Source: Virgisporangium aurantiacum
GTDB lineage: Bacteria > Actinomycetota > Actinomycetes > Mycobacteriales > Micromonosporaceae
DNA: 64,000 bases
Direction of reading: 5' to 3'
Assembly (NCBI RefSeq): GCF_016863635.1
Contig: NZ_BOPG01000101.1
Location: 1 to 64,000 of the forward strand
Shown piece after piece: positions 1-9,242 of the stretch. Positions within the stretch are counted from its first letter, which is position 1; each line of letters begins with the position of its first letter. The translations under genes were made by a program, and so were the position numbers. The notes under the pieces were generated by a model. It ran no database searches. It was not told the origin of the DNA and saw nothing but the letters and a program-made list of their open reading frames with translations.

Positions 1-1
1 G

Positions 2-268
2 CGGCCGCTGGCGTCGTTGGGATCCCTGTTCGACACGTTGGATCAATCGCTACGTCGGCCGGTCGAAGTCCTTGGCCTGCTGCACCTGATCACCAATCTG
101 AGCGGTTTCCTCCGCGACGACGAACATCAGGAGATCTACCACACTGTGCGGCCTGACTCTTCTCAGCGAGATCTCATGGTTCCCCTGATCGCACCCATTC
201 GGCATCAGCCCGACGGGATCGTTGAGTCCACGGCCGACAGATCCGGTGCGTCTGCGGGATCGGAGTAG
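2..268 (+). CDS. jetA: Wadjet protein JetA, C-terminal fragment (cut by window edge)
   Basis: Only the last 88 codons are inside the window; the reading frame is open from base 2 to a TAG stop and no true start is visible (the first in-frame TTG at 17 is internal). The fragment is assigned by context: it ends 2 bases before a DUF4194-type gene that is followed by an SMC-like ATPase and a Toprim protein, which is the fixed jetA-jetB-jetC-jetD order of Wadjet type I. JetA (DUF3375) is the kleisin-like subunit that bridges the JetC SMC dimer in the plasmid-cleaving complex. The fragment ends in a polar, probably disordered tail. The family call rests on neighbours more than on motifs in this short piece. 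Confidence 0.75.
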   Translation, partial: RPLASLGSLFDTLDQSLRRPVEVLGLLHLITNLSGFLRDDEHQEIYHTVRPDSSQRDLMVPLIAPIRHQPDGIVESTADRSGASAGSE

Positions 269-270
269 GC

Positions 271-1005
271 ATGAGCCTCGACGACGTCTTCCTCGCCAAC
301 GGCTCGATCGACGGCTGGGACGATTCTGACCGGGAGTCGACAAGCAGTGTCGCCTTGTTCGAAGGGGACGAGGGCGCGCTGGAACTGCTGCAGCGTCGGA
401 CTCTGGTGGCGCTGCTCAAGCAGCGGTTCATCACCGCACAAAGCCATCCGAAGGAGTGGAGGACGCTGATCGCGAATCCACGCCCGATCCGGTCACGGCT
501 CAACGACATGTTCCTCGATCTTCACCTCGACGCGGCACGGGAGGTCGCCTACAAGCGGCAGGTGGCTCCCGAGGGCGGTGGGAGGTTCCCGACGTTGCTG
601 TTTGACACCGCGTGGAGCCGGGAGGAGACAGCGTTGATGGTGTACCTGCGGATCCGGAGTCGGTCGGAGGAGGCCGCTGGTGCGTCGCGTTCGTTCGTAG
701 AGCGGCAGGACATGGTCGAACATGTGGCCGCGTTGCGTCCAGCACACGCCACCGACCACGTCGCCGACGGTCGGCGTGCGGTGAAGGCGATCGAGAGCCT
801 CAATCGGGCCGGGTTGCTGATCGGCGCGAGCACTGCCGACCGATTCGAGGTCAGCCCGGCTATCGACGTGGTGCTGCCGTTGGAACGGTTGCAGGAACTC
901 CTGCGCTGGCTAAGCGGACGACACGGTGGCGAGGACGCACGCACTGACCGAGACGGCAGCGAGATGATCAGCAACGACATCGCCTATGACGGGGACGCGC
1001 AGTGA
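271..1005 (+). CDS. jetB: Wadjet protein JetB (DUF4194 family)
   Basis: A 244-residue protein starting at ATG 271, two bases after the jetA stop, and overlapping jetC by 4 bases (GTGA). JetB proteins are small winged-helix, MukE-like subunits that dimerise on the JetA kleisin. The sequence fits: acidic N-terminus, helical middle (around residues 40-110), and a C-terminal winged-helix-like region with alternating hydrophobic residues (around 150-215) before a charged tail. It is the size expected for DUF4194 proteins. Position between jetA and the SMC gene makes the assignment secure; individual catalytic residues are not expected in this subunit. Probably translated from the same mRNA as its neighbours. 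Confidence 0.85.
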   Translation: MSLDDVFLANGSIDGWDDSDRESTSSVALFEGDEGALELLQRRTLVALLKQRFITAQSHPKEWRTLIANPRPIRSRLNDMFLDLHLDAAREVAYKRQVAPEGGGRFPTLLFDTAWSREETALMVYLRIRSRSEEAAGASRSFVERQDMVEHVAALRPAHATDHVADGRRAVKAIESLNRAGLLIGASTADRFEVSPAIDVVLPLERLQELLRWLSGRHGGEDARTDRDGSEMISNDIAYDGDAQ

Positions 1006-4000
1006 CGATCAGCGATCCTGACCAACCAGCGCTCCTGCAGGTCTCGTCGATCTCACAGCCCAGCAGTCAACCGCCCACCCCGCTGTTCTACGTCGCTGGC
1101 GCGACCGACGGCACGTTGCAGTGGAAGGCCGACTCGTTTCAGTTAGTGAACTGGGGCGGGTTCGAAGGCCGGGTCCGTTTCGACTTCCACCCCGGCGCGA
1201 CGCTGGTCTCGGGCGCATCAGGCACAGGCAAGAGCACCCTGCTCGACGCGTACATCGCCCTGATGATGCCGTCGGACACCCCATTCAACGGCGCGTCGAA
1301 CGACGCTGTAGCGGGCCGGGCACGCAGCGCCGAACAACGCAACCTGCTGTCGTATCTGCGGGGGCAGACGGACACCACGACTGACGATCACGGCCGGGCA
1401 CGACCAAAGGTGCTGCGCGGCGACGGCCGTCCTACGTGGGGCGCCGTTGCAATGACGTTCGTCGACGATCACGGCCGCCTGTTCACAGCACTGCGCGTGT
1501 ACTACGTTCCCGCGCGCGCAACCCAGGTCGGGGACATCACCATGCGGATGGCCAGCTACGAAGGCCAACTGGACCTTACCGACCTCGCCGAGCACGCCGC
1601 CGCGCTGTTCGTCCCGAAGTCGCTCAAGGCAGCGTTTCCTGGCATGGCGACCCATGACAGCTACGCCGCGTTCGCCGCTCGCCTACACACTCGGTTGGGA
1701 ATCGGCGCGAACGGTGACGGCGAAAAGGCGCTACGGCTGCTCGTACGCATCCAGTCCGGGCATCAGATCCGAACCGTCGACGAACTGTACAAGGAGATGG
1801 TGCTGGAACGCCCGGCGACGTACGAGGCTGCCGATCGGGCGATCGGCCACTTCGACGATCTCGAGGCCGCTTACCTGGCGATGCAGACCGAACAACAGAA
1901 GGCAGACCTGCTCGGCCCGATTACACAGAAGTACACCGAGCTCACGACGGCGCGAGACACCGTCGAGCAGATCGACGGGTTTGGCTCTACCACGATCGGT
2001 GACAGTCCGATCGTGCTGTGGCGGCTGCGACGTGAGACCGCTTTGCTATACACGGCGATCTCCGTCAACCAGGAAGAGCAGGCGCGCAACGCAACGGATC
2101 TTATCCGGGCGTCTGCGGCAGTGAAGTCGCTGGAGCAAGAACTCGCCGCGACCGAAGCCGCGCATCGTGACGCAGGCGGCGGCGAACTCGAACCCTTGGC
2201 CGAACAGGCCGACCAGGAACGTCAGCGCCGCGACGAGCGCCTAGCCCGTCGCGCCATACTTGCTGAACGCGTCACCGGCTTGACCGTGCCGCTCGACGAC
2301 CGAGGCGCCTTCGAACGGCTACGGTCAACCGCAGCACAGTTCGCCGCCGACTACCCCGGTGCCACGCGAGCTCTGCTGGAGCGGCGCGAGGGCCTCCGGG
2401 ACCGCGAGTTTCCGCTGTTGGAACGCCGTAAGCACCTGACCGCAGAGCGTGGCTCACTGGCCGGGCGGGCCGGGCGCGTGACAAAGTTCCTCGACGATCT
2501 GCGCCTCGATGTGGCCAGGGCCGCCGGCATGGACGTCGCCGAGTTGCCGTTCCTCGCCGAGCTGATCGACATCGCTCCGGGCCAGGACCGGTGGCGAACG
2601 GCGGTGGAGACCGTGCTTGGCGCCAGCGCCCGGCTGCTGCTTGTGCCGCGCGACCGGCTGGAGACGTTCTCTGCAGCCATCGACCCGCTGCGGCTGCGTG
2701 GCCGGTTGACGTTCGAGGGCGTGCCAGCGGGCCTGGATGGTCGCGTTGACCATGACCCGGACCGGATCGCGGGGAAACTGGTTTTCAAAGAGTCTCCGTT
2801 CGCCGGCTGGGTCGGCCAGCATGTATCCGATCCCGCCCGCAACGCCCTGTGCGTGGAAACGGCGACACAGCTTGCCGGCATCGGGTACCGAGTCACGCTC
2901 GCCGGGCAGACCCGGTCCGGGGCACGTGGCACCCACGGCCGGGGCGAGCAGGCGAACATCATCGGGTTCAGTAACGAGGACACGATCGCCGATATCGACC
3001 ATGAGCTCAACCGGATCAAGGTCGGGCTCGACGCGATCGACAAGGAGCGAGCCTCGATCGACGAGGAACGGGACGGCCTCGACGCGCTCCGCGGTGCCTA
3101 CGAGGCTATCCGGGCGGTCAACTGGGACGACATCGACGTCGCCGGCGTCGAGGCCAGAATCGGCGAATTGGAGCGTGCACGTCAGGCGATTCTCGACGCC
3201 GACGATCAACTGCAGCACCTTCAAGGACGCATCGAGGACCTGCGCGGGCAACTGGACAAGGCACGCGGGCACCGCTTCTCTCTCGACCAGCGCGAGACCA
3301 GGCTCAGCGATCAGGCGTCGGAACTGCTGGAGCAGCAGACGACGGTCGACGCCGAATCGGCCCGAGTCGAGCGGGAACGGCGGGTCGCGCTGACCAACGA
3401 ACAGGCTGCAGCCCTCGACCTGCACTTCGCCGTGGCAGTCGTCCCCGCCGACCCGGACGATCTCCGCCAGTTCCCGACGAACCTGGTCCGGCTGCGGCAG
3501 CGGCTATCCTCCACCCTCGAGTCGGCTCGCACCCAGGCCCGTAACGCCGAGACTGAACTTGAACGGATCTTCAACGCCTACCAGTTGAAGTTCGAGGACC
3601 CCAATCTGGGACGCACAGTGTCCTCATACCCCGACTACGCGGCCATCCTGGAGAAGATCCTCACCACCGGGCTACACGAGCGCCGGGAAACATGGCGGCA
3701 ACGGCTGATGAAGTGGAGCGGTGAAGATCTTGTGCCGCTCGCCGGGTCGATGGAGTCGGCCATCGACGAGATCGAGGAACGCCTCGACCCGATCAACAGC
3801 ATCCTGCGCAACCTGCCGTTCGGCGCCAACCGCGACCGGCTGCGGATCAAACTGCGCCGGCTAGCCCCCGACGCCGTGGCCCAGTTCCGCCGCCAGCTTC
3901 GGGTGCTGTCCTCCGGTGCGACACGGGAGCTGCCCGAACAGCAGATGGAGCAACGCTTTCATGAATTGCAACAGTTCATGCGCTGTATCCGTCGCCGCGA

Positions 4001-4547
4001 CGACCCCCGTGCCGTCGCCGACTTGAGCGACCGCAACCGGCTGCTGGATGTCCGCCGACACGTCGAGATCACGGCCGAACGCTACGACGCCGCCGGACAG
4101 CTGCTCAGCACGCACTCCTCCCTTGGCGGCAAGAGTGGCGGCGAAAGCCAGGAACTGGTCGCATTCATCGTAGGGGCGGCGCTGCGGTTCCGGCTCGGTG
4201 ACGAGCTGCGCGCCCGTCCGCGGTTCGCGCCGGTCTTCCTTGACGAAGGCTTCGTCAAGTCCGACGCCGAGTTCGCCGGCCGAGCGGTGCAGGCATGGAA
4301 AGGGCTCGGGTTCCAACTCATCGTGGGCGCGCCGCTGGACAAAGTGACCGCACTCGAGCCGCACATGGACCAGCTGCTCGCGATCACCAAGAACACGACC
4401 ACGCACTACTCCTTCGTCGCCCGCATCGCCGACGCCACACCGGTCACTGCCGCGCCACCGCCGACTGTGCCCTCCCCCCGCGGCCCGGTCAACGGCGCGG
4501 CTTCCCCAGCGGTACAGGTCACATCGGAACGGCACCCGCCGCGGTGA
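1002..4547 (+). CDS. jetC: Wadjet SMC-like ATPase JetC
   Basis: An 1181-residue SMC/MukB-like ATPase, the loop-extruding motor of Wadjet that reels in DNA and triggers cleavage of small circular plasmids. A Walker A loop GASGTGKST lies at residues 71-79. Long helical, Glu/Arg/Gln-rich coiled-coil stretches flank a central globular hinge region (around 480-650). Near the C-terminus an ABC signature-like LGGKSGGES and a Walker B strand ending FLDEGF complete the split ATPase head. The length fits the family. The GTG start at 1002 overlaps the jetB stop by 4 bases, and the TGA stop overlaps the jetD GTG start by 4 bases, so the whole operon is translationally coupled. The tail after about residue 1140 is Pro/Ala-rich and probably disordered. 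Confidence 0.93.
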   Translation: MTISDPDQPALLQVSSISQPSSQPPTPLFYVAGATDGTLQWKADSFQLVNWGGFEGRVRFDFHPGATLVSGASGTGKSTLLDAYIALMMPSDTPFNGASNDAVAGRARSAEQRNLLSYLRGQTDTTTDDHGRARPKVLRGDGRPTWGAVAMTFVDDHGRLFTALRVYYVPARATQVGDITMRMASYEGQLDLTDLAEHAAALFVPKSLKAAFPGMATHDSYAAFAARLHTRLGIGANGDGEKALRLLVRIQSGHQIRTVDELYKEMVLERPATYEAADRAIGHFDDLEAAYLAMQTEQQKADLLGPITQKYTELTTARDTVEQIDGFGSTTIGDSPIVLWRLRRETALLYTAISVNQEEQARNATDLIRASAAVKSLEQELAATEAAHRDAGGGELEPLAEQADQERQRRDERLARRAILAERVTGLTVPLDDRGAFERLRSTAAQFAADYPGATRALLERREGLRDREFPLLERRKHLTAERGSLAGRAGRVTKFLDDLRLDVARAAGMDVAELPFLAELIDIAPGQDRWRTAVETVLGASARLLLVPRDRLETFSAAIDPLRLRGRLTFEGVPAGLDGRVDHDPDRIAGKLVFKESPFAGWVGQHVSDPARNALCVETATQLAGIGYRVTLAGQTRSGARGTHGRGEQANIIGFSNEDTIADIDHELNRIKVGLDAIDKERASIDEERDGLDALRGAYEAIRAVNWDDIDVAGVEARIGELERARQAILDADDQLQHLQGRIEDLRGQLDKARGHRFSLDQRETRLSDQASELLEQQTTVDAESARVERERRVALTNEQAAALDLHFAVAVVPADPDDLRQFPTNLVRLRQRLSSTLESARTQARNAETELERIFNAYQLKFEDPNLGRTVSSYPDYAAILEKILTTGLHERRETWRQRLMKWSGEDLVPLAGSMESAIDEIEERLDPINSILRNLPFGANRDRLRIKLRRLAPDAVAQFRRQLRVLSSGATRELPEQQMEQRFHELQQFMRCIRRRDDPRAVADLSDRNRLLDVRRHVEITAERYDAAGQLLSTHSSLGGKSGGESQELVAFIVGAALRFRLGDELRARPRFAPVFLDEGFVKSDAEFAGRAVQAWKGLGFQLIVGAPLDKVTALEPHMDQLLAITKNTTTHYSFVARIADATPVTAAPPPTVPSPRGPVNGAASPAVQVTSERHPPR

Positions 4548-5755
4548 AGACCATCGAGCGGCTGCTGGCCGACATCGAACGCCGGCTCAGTAACACGTGG
4601 GCGCACCACATCGCCTCTACCCACTACCCGCCGCAGCCCCAGGATGCGGAAGCATTGCCGGCTGCCTGGCCGTACGCATTCCCGCTCGGACAACTCGCAT
4701 CGGCCGGTCTCGCTAGGGACTTCTCCGCTGTCGCGGCGTGGGCGACTAACTGGCGGGCATGGAGCCACGCGCACGGCACGATGCTGCGCACCCGTACCCG
4801 GCTCGTACACGGCACCGATCAGGAACTTCCTACGCATGTCGTCATCGGCGATGTAGACAACGCCGCCCGATTGTGTGGGTCGGCCTGGGTCCAGCGACTA
4901 GAACTGGGCCGCCGACGGGCCACGGTCCTCGCCCAGCAGTTCCCGCACCTCGTCCGCACGGGCGTGCTCGCAGCGACCGTCGCCGCGGTCGACGACCTGA
5001 GCGATGTCGACTTCGACCTGCTCTGCCGTGCCGGAGTCTGGTTCGCGTCGCATGACGCGACAGGCCTCACTCCCAGACAGGTACCGATCGAAGGACTGCA
5101 CGCCAAGTGGCTCAACCACCGGCACGGCCTGGTGCGCCGTCTAGCATCCCGTGAAGACCTTGGCTTGCTGCCACCACACTCTCCGCGGGTCCACTTCACC
5201 TACCTCGACCCCGTCCACCGCTCTGCCGGACTGCGCTGGCACGACTCGGCAACCGTCGACGACCACATGACGCCGGCGTACCAACCCCAGGTTGTGGTGA
5301 TCTCCGAGAACAAGGACACCGCCATTCATTTCCCCGAACTGGACGCCGGCATAAGCGTCGAGGGTGTCGGCCGCGGCGGCACGACGGTCGCGGCACTGCC
5401 GTGGCTGGTCGCGGCCAGCCACATATTCTATTGGGGAGATATGGATGCCGACGGGCTGGAGATCCTCAACGAGTTCCGCGCAGCAGGAGTCCCAGCCGCC
5501 TCGCTGTTCATGGATCTATCCGCCTATACCGAATGGGAGCGATACGGCACGAATCTCGACCCGCGTGGTCGACCTCTGCAACCACGTACGCCACGACCGG
5601 TACCACTGCTCACCGACGCAGAGACGGAGCTCTTCCACTGCCTTACCTCCGAGGCATGGACGAGGTACCGGCGCATAGAACAGGAACGAATCCCCCTCGG
5701 CGAGGCGGTCTCGACTGTTCGACGGATCGTCGGTAGCCCACTTCGAGATCGTTGA
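4544..5755 (+). CDS. jetD: Wadjet Toprim nuclease JetD
   Basis: A 403-residue protein with the DUF3322 (N-terminal) plus DUF2220 (C-terminal) layout of JetD, the subunit that cuts plasmid DNA through a topoisomerase VI-like Toprim fold. Toprim motifs are visible: a strand ending ISENKDT with the catalytic Glu, and YWGDMDADG with the Asp-x-Asp pair. The open frame extends upstream, but GTG at 4544 overlaps the jetC stop (GTGA), matches the coupling used elsewhere in the operon, and gives the expected protein start MKTIERLL, so it is preferred. With jetA-C this forms a complete type I Wadjet set, apart from the part of jetA outside the window. Confidence 0.92.
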   Translation: MKTIERLLADIERRLSNTWAHHIASTHYPPQPQDAEALPAAWPYAFPLGQLASAGLARDFSAVAAWATNWRAWSHAHGTMLRTRTRLVHGTDQELPTHVVIGDVDNAARLCGSAWVQRLELGRRRATVLAQQFPHLVRTGVLAATVAAVDDLSDVDFDLLCRAGVWFASHDATGLTPRQVPIEGLHAKWLNHRHGLVRRLASREDLGLLPPHSPRVHFTYLDPVHRSAGLRWHDSATVDDHMTPAYQPQVVVISENKDTAIHFPELDAGISVEGVGRGGTTVAALPWLVAASHIFYWGDMDADGLEILNEFRAAGVPAASLFMDLSAYTEWERYGTNLDPRGRPLQPRTPRPVPLLTDAETELFHCLTSEAWTRYRRIEQERIPLGEAVSTVRRIVGSPLRDR

Positions 5756-5954
5756 CACGGCGTGCGCGAGCACACGCTTGGCATGTCGAGGGCCGCGCAC
5801 CCGCGAACAGCCTGTCGGCCCAGGGCAGCGCTGGTGTGCCGCAGAACCGAATTGACCGGCTTCAACGGAGCAGCGGGCACGAACGCGATCAGCGTTGCAG
5901 ACGAACGGCGAAGGAAATCGCTCCCCTCGCACCCGCCTATGGCAACCTGAGGCT

Positions 5955-8900
5955 GTGAGCGACTTCCGAGACCGGGTTATTCGGCAGGCAGACAGCATCG
6001 CCGAGCTGTACCTGGAGGGCGAGCGGTTGGGCCAGCCGGCGACACGGGAACAGAAGGAGTTCATCCAGGGCGTTATCGCGGCCGACTACGACGGGCGGAC
6101 GGTCGTCGAGCTGCTGCAGAACGGCCATGACGCGCATCCTGCGGATAGACGAGATGGCCGGATCGAGTTCCTGCTCGCTGAGGATGAACTTGAGTTCGGA
6201 GTGCTCTATGTCGCCAATGGCGGTCAACCAGTGAGTGTGGACGATTTCGACTCGATGTGCCGGATCGCAATGAGCAGCAAGCGTCCCGACCAGGGCATCG
6301 GGAACAAAGGCGTCGGCTTCAAAAGCGTGCTTCAGCTGTCGGCGAGTCCCGAGGTCTACAGCCGGTCCGTCCCGGAATCATCCACCTTCGACGGATTCTG
6401 CTTCCGCTTCGCCGGACCGGCTGACTTCGATGACCTTGCAACACGCGTCGCGTCCGACCGGCCGGACCTTGCCGAGGCGCTGCGCGCGAACGTATCTTCT
6501 CTCAAAGTCACCGTCCCGACGGACGAAATCCCGGCACGTGTGAGCGAGTTCGAGCAGGACGGGTTCGCCACGGTTATACGGCTCGTTCTCCGTTCCGCGG
6601 CGGCGCGGGAGCGAACCCGATCCCAGCTGGCCGAGCTTTCGTCGTCGGACGTGCCGTTCAACCTGTTTCTGGAGCGGGTCGGGCGAATTGCAGTCCGTAC
6701 GCGCACCGCCGTCGGCGCCGACAATACAAACCTGCTCAACCGTTCGAGTCGTCCCGTTGCCCCCGCGATGGAGGAGGTTCGCGTCGACGGGGGCGCCTAC
6801 CTGCTGCTGCGCCGTACTGTCGTTGAAGCCGAGATGATCCGGATCATCCAGCAGAGCCGGGACGACGACGGTCTGAACTCCGGCTGGGAGCGTTGGCGGG
6901 GTGACGCTGAGGTGTGTGTCGCGGTCCCCGTCGACCGGCCGCTGGAACGCGGGCGGCTCTACACGTTTCTGCCGATGGGCGAGGCGGCACCCGCGCCGAT
7001 GCCGGCGTTTGTCAACGCGCCCTTCTTCGCGCAGCTCGACCGCCGAAGCCTCTCGCCGTCGATTCCTTTGAACGACCTGCTCCTCACCGAGGTGGCCCGG
7101 CTGTGCGCCAAGGCCGTAACCGACCCAGCCGGCCTGCCCGGCGACGTCGGTCTTGACCTCGTCTGCTGGTCCAGTGCGGCACTTCCTCGTCTTCGGAAGG
7201 CGTTCGACGAGATTGGTGTCGATCTCACCAAGCTGTTGCTGGTGCCCGTGCTCGGACCAGATCGCGGCCGAGCGGCGCTGGCAACCGCGAAGCTGTGGAC
7301 GGGGCGGGGCACCGTCTTCACCGCGGAAGCGGTCGCCGCCGCTGGGAGCACCCCGATCGTCGATACGGCGCTCCACACCGCTCGAAGGACCCGGCTGTCG
7401 GTCTTAGCCCGTGATCTCGGCGTCCTGGCACAGCCGAGCTCGACGGATGTTGGCGTGTTCGCGGAGTCGGTCGCGGCGGCGTTGGCGACCCGATCGGTGG
7501 AGCCGGAAGTATGGGCTGGGTTCTACGACGACCTCGCGGCTGAACGGCTCGATGAGAAAGCGGTACGTGACCGGCGGATCCTCATCGACGACGAGGGAAA
7601 CCTCCTGTCGCCAGGCAGTGAGCGAAGTGTGTTCGTCGGGTCGACCGACGACGGGGCCGGGCCGCACGTGCCACCCGGTGCGGTGCGAACGCGGCTGGCC
7701 TTCATGCTGGCCAGCATCCCGTGGTTGACGGCCGAGCGACGTCGGCGTCCAGGTCGCGTGTGGTTGGACACGCAGAATCTGGTCAGGGACTATCGAACCG
7801 ACACTGTGTTGAGCTTGATCGGGTCGACCATGCGGGCGATCGATGTGGGCGAGACCGAGACGCTGCAGCGGTGTCTGGAGTTTGCTTTCGAGGTCTGGCG
7901 GCGTGGACCTCGGGACCTGAGTACCGAGGCTGTCCGTACTGCCCGATTGCGAGTGCCGGCCAAGTCGGGCTGGACGACGGCGAACACCGCCACCTTTGGG
8001 CTGGGCTGGGGTGGCGACACCGGCGACGTCGACGCCCGCCTCGCGCAACTGGTCGTCGCGGCGGGCGACGTTTCTACCGAGATCGCGCGTATCGGCGACG
8101 CAACAGTCGAGCCCGCCCATCTGGGCGGCATAGACCCGGACCGTTGGCGGTCGTTCCTGGAGTCGGCCGGCGTCCGCCACGGGATCATGCCGAACTACAT
8201 CCGATCGAGCGCGCTAACGCTGCGTGGCTCACAGGTCGGCGCCCCCACAACCGCAGGCCATCTGTCGATCCCGGTGTCCGGCGATGACCAGCGACGCTGG
8301 CGCGAGGTCGCAGCGAGGTGGCCCCGACGGGGGCCACTTCATCAAACGGTGTACTACCAGCCGGCAACGAACGTCGCGTTTCTCCCAGCCCAAAGGGACT
8401 GGGCGAAATTTGACGCCAGGGCGCGCCGCCTCTACGCGGAGCTGATCCTGCGAGGGCTCGACTCCTGGCCAGATTCGACGCTGGAAATTCAGTTTGTACG
8501 CGACACCGACGCTATGCGGCCGGCCTGGCCGACTTTCGTCGCGGCGTTTCTGGCTACGGCCGACTGGATCCCGCAGACCGCGCCCGGGGATCGCACACGG
8601 GTGAGCTTCGCGTCACCCGACCAGGCATGGTGGCTCCAGAAGGCGGAAACGCCCGACTACCTACGCGCCCAACCTTCTAATCTGCGCGGGCTGGCGACAC
8701 CGCGAGTGCTGGCGCGACTCGCTCGCCTCGGCGTCCGTTTCTGGGATGACCAGACCACCGCGCGGAGCCGCTTGGACGAGCTCACCGATCTGGTGGGGCG
8801 GCACCGCCCGCAGGGCGGTTCGATCCCGCCCAGCGTCCGGAAGGCGTACGAGGAGGCGTGGGAGGACCTCGGCACGGCTGCCGAGCCTCCGCATCGGATC

Positions 8901-9242
8901 ATCGTCGCCCGGCAGGCCCAGTTGGAGGTAACCGACCTGGACCTCGAAGGAGAGCCGGTGTACGTCTGCGACGAGACCGGCGTCGCCCAGGAGCGGCTCC
9001 TCGGCCAGACGCCGGTCGCGATGCTCGCGATCAAGAACCGCCGGCTTGCCAGCCAGGTCCACGACCTCCTGCAGCGCTCCGGCCCCCGGCGACTGGTTCG
9101 CACCTCCGCGGTAACCTCGACATCACTGCGGACGGCACACCAGCAGCAGATCTCACATACCGGCGCCTCGACGACATCACGGGGCGGTGGCTGCACACCG
9201 TCGTGCTCGGCGCCGTGGAGTTTCAGCAGAACTCGTTCCTGA
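5955..9242 (+). CDS. Sacsin-like HATPase protein, N-terminal part of a frameshifted gene
   Basis: The first part of what was probably one gene of about 1,720 codons running to 11,116. From the GTG start at 5955 the protein shows a GHKL/HSP90-type ATP-binding domain: N-box ELLQNGHDA at residues 52-60 (Glu52, Asn56, Asp59), and a glycine-rich lid GIGNKGVGFKSV at 114-125. This is the sacsin N-terminal ATPase-like type common in large bacterial conflict proteins. The rest (130-1040) is helical with no motif I recognise. Meaningful sequence stops near base 9085; after that the frame gives a Ser/Thr/Arg-rich nonsense tail, while the frame one base back continues the protein. An indel near the CCCCC run at about 9083 is likely. 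Without the second part it would lack its nuclease domain. Confidence 0.7.
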   Translation: MSDFRDRVIRQADSIAELYLEGERLGQPATREQKEFIQGVIAADYDGRTVVELLQNGHDAHPADRRDGRIEFLLAEDELEFGVLYVANGGQPVSVDDFDSMCRIAMSSKRPDQGIGNKGVGFKSVLQLSASPEVYSRSVPESSTFDGFCFRFAGPADFDDLATRVASDRPDLAEALRANVSSLKVTVPTDEIPARVSEFEQDGFATVIRLVLRSAAARERTRSQLAELSSSDVPFNLFLERVGRIAVRTRTAVGADNTNLLNRSSRPVAPAMEEVRVDGGAYLLLRRTVVEAEMIRIIQQSRDDDGLNSGWERWRGDAEVCVAVPVDRPLERGRLYTFLPMGEAAPAPMPAFVNAPFFAQLDRRSLSPSIPLNDLLLTEVARLCAKAVTDPAGLPGDVGLDLVCWSSAALPRLRKAFDEIGVDLTKLLLVPVLGPDRGRAALATAKLWTGRGTVFTAEAVAAAGSTPIVDTALHTARRTRLSVLARDLGVLAQPSSTDVGVFAESVAAALATRSVEPEVWAGFYDDLAAERLDEKAVRDRRILIDDEGNLLSPGSERSVFVGSTDDGAGPHVPPGAVRTRLAFMLASIPWLTAERRRRPGRVWLDTQNLVRDYRTDTVLSLIGSTMRAIDVGETETLQRCLEFAFEVWRRGPRDLSTEAVRTARLRVPAKSGWTTANTATFGLGWGGDTGDVDARLAQLVVAAGDVSTEIARIGDATVEPAHLGGIDPDRWRSFLESAGVRHGIMPNYIRSSALTLRGSQVGAPTTAGHLSIPVSGDDQRRWREVAARWPRRGPLHQTVYYQPATNVAFLPAQRDWAKFDARARRLYAELILRGLDSWPDSTLEIQFVRDTDAMRPAWPTFVAAFLATADWIPQTAPGDRTRVSFASPDQAWWLQKAETPDYLRAQPSNLRGLATPRVLARLARLGVRFWDDQTTARSRLDELTDLVGRHRPQGGSIPPSVRKAYEEAWEDLGTAAEPPHRIIVARQAQLEVTDLDLEGEPVYVCDETGVAQERLLGQTPVAMLAIKNRRLASQVHDLLQRSGPRRLVRTSAVTSTSLRTAHQQQISHTGASTTSRGGGCTPSCSAPWSFSRTRS

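Noticed and set aside
9040..9130. Programmed ribosomal frameshift in the HATPase gene
   Set aside because: No convincing slippery heptamer followed by a stem-loop was seen; an indel in the C-run is simpler, so it is not claimed.
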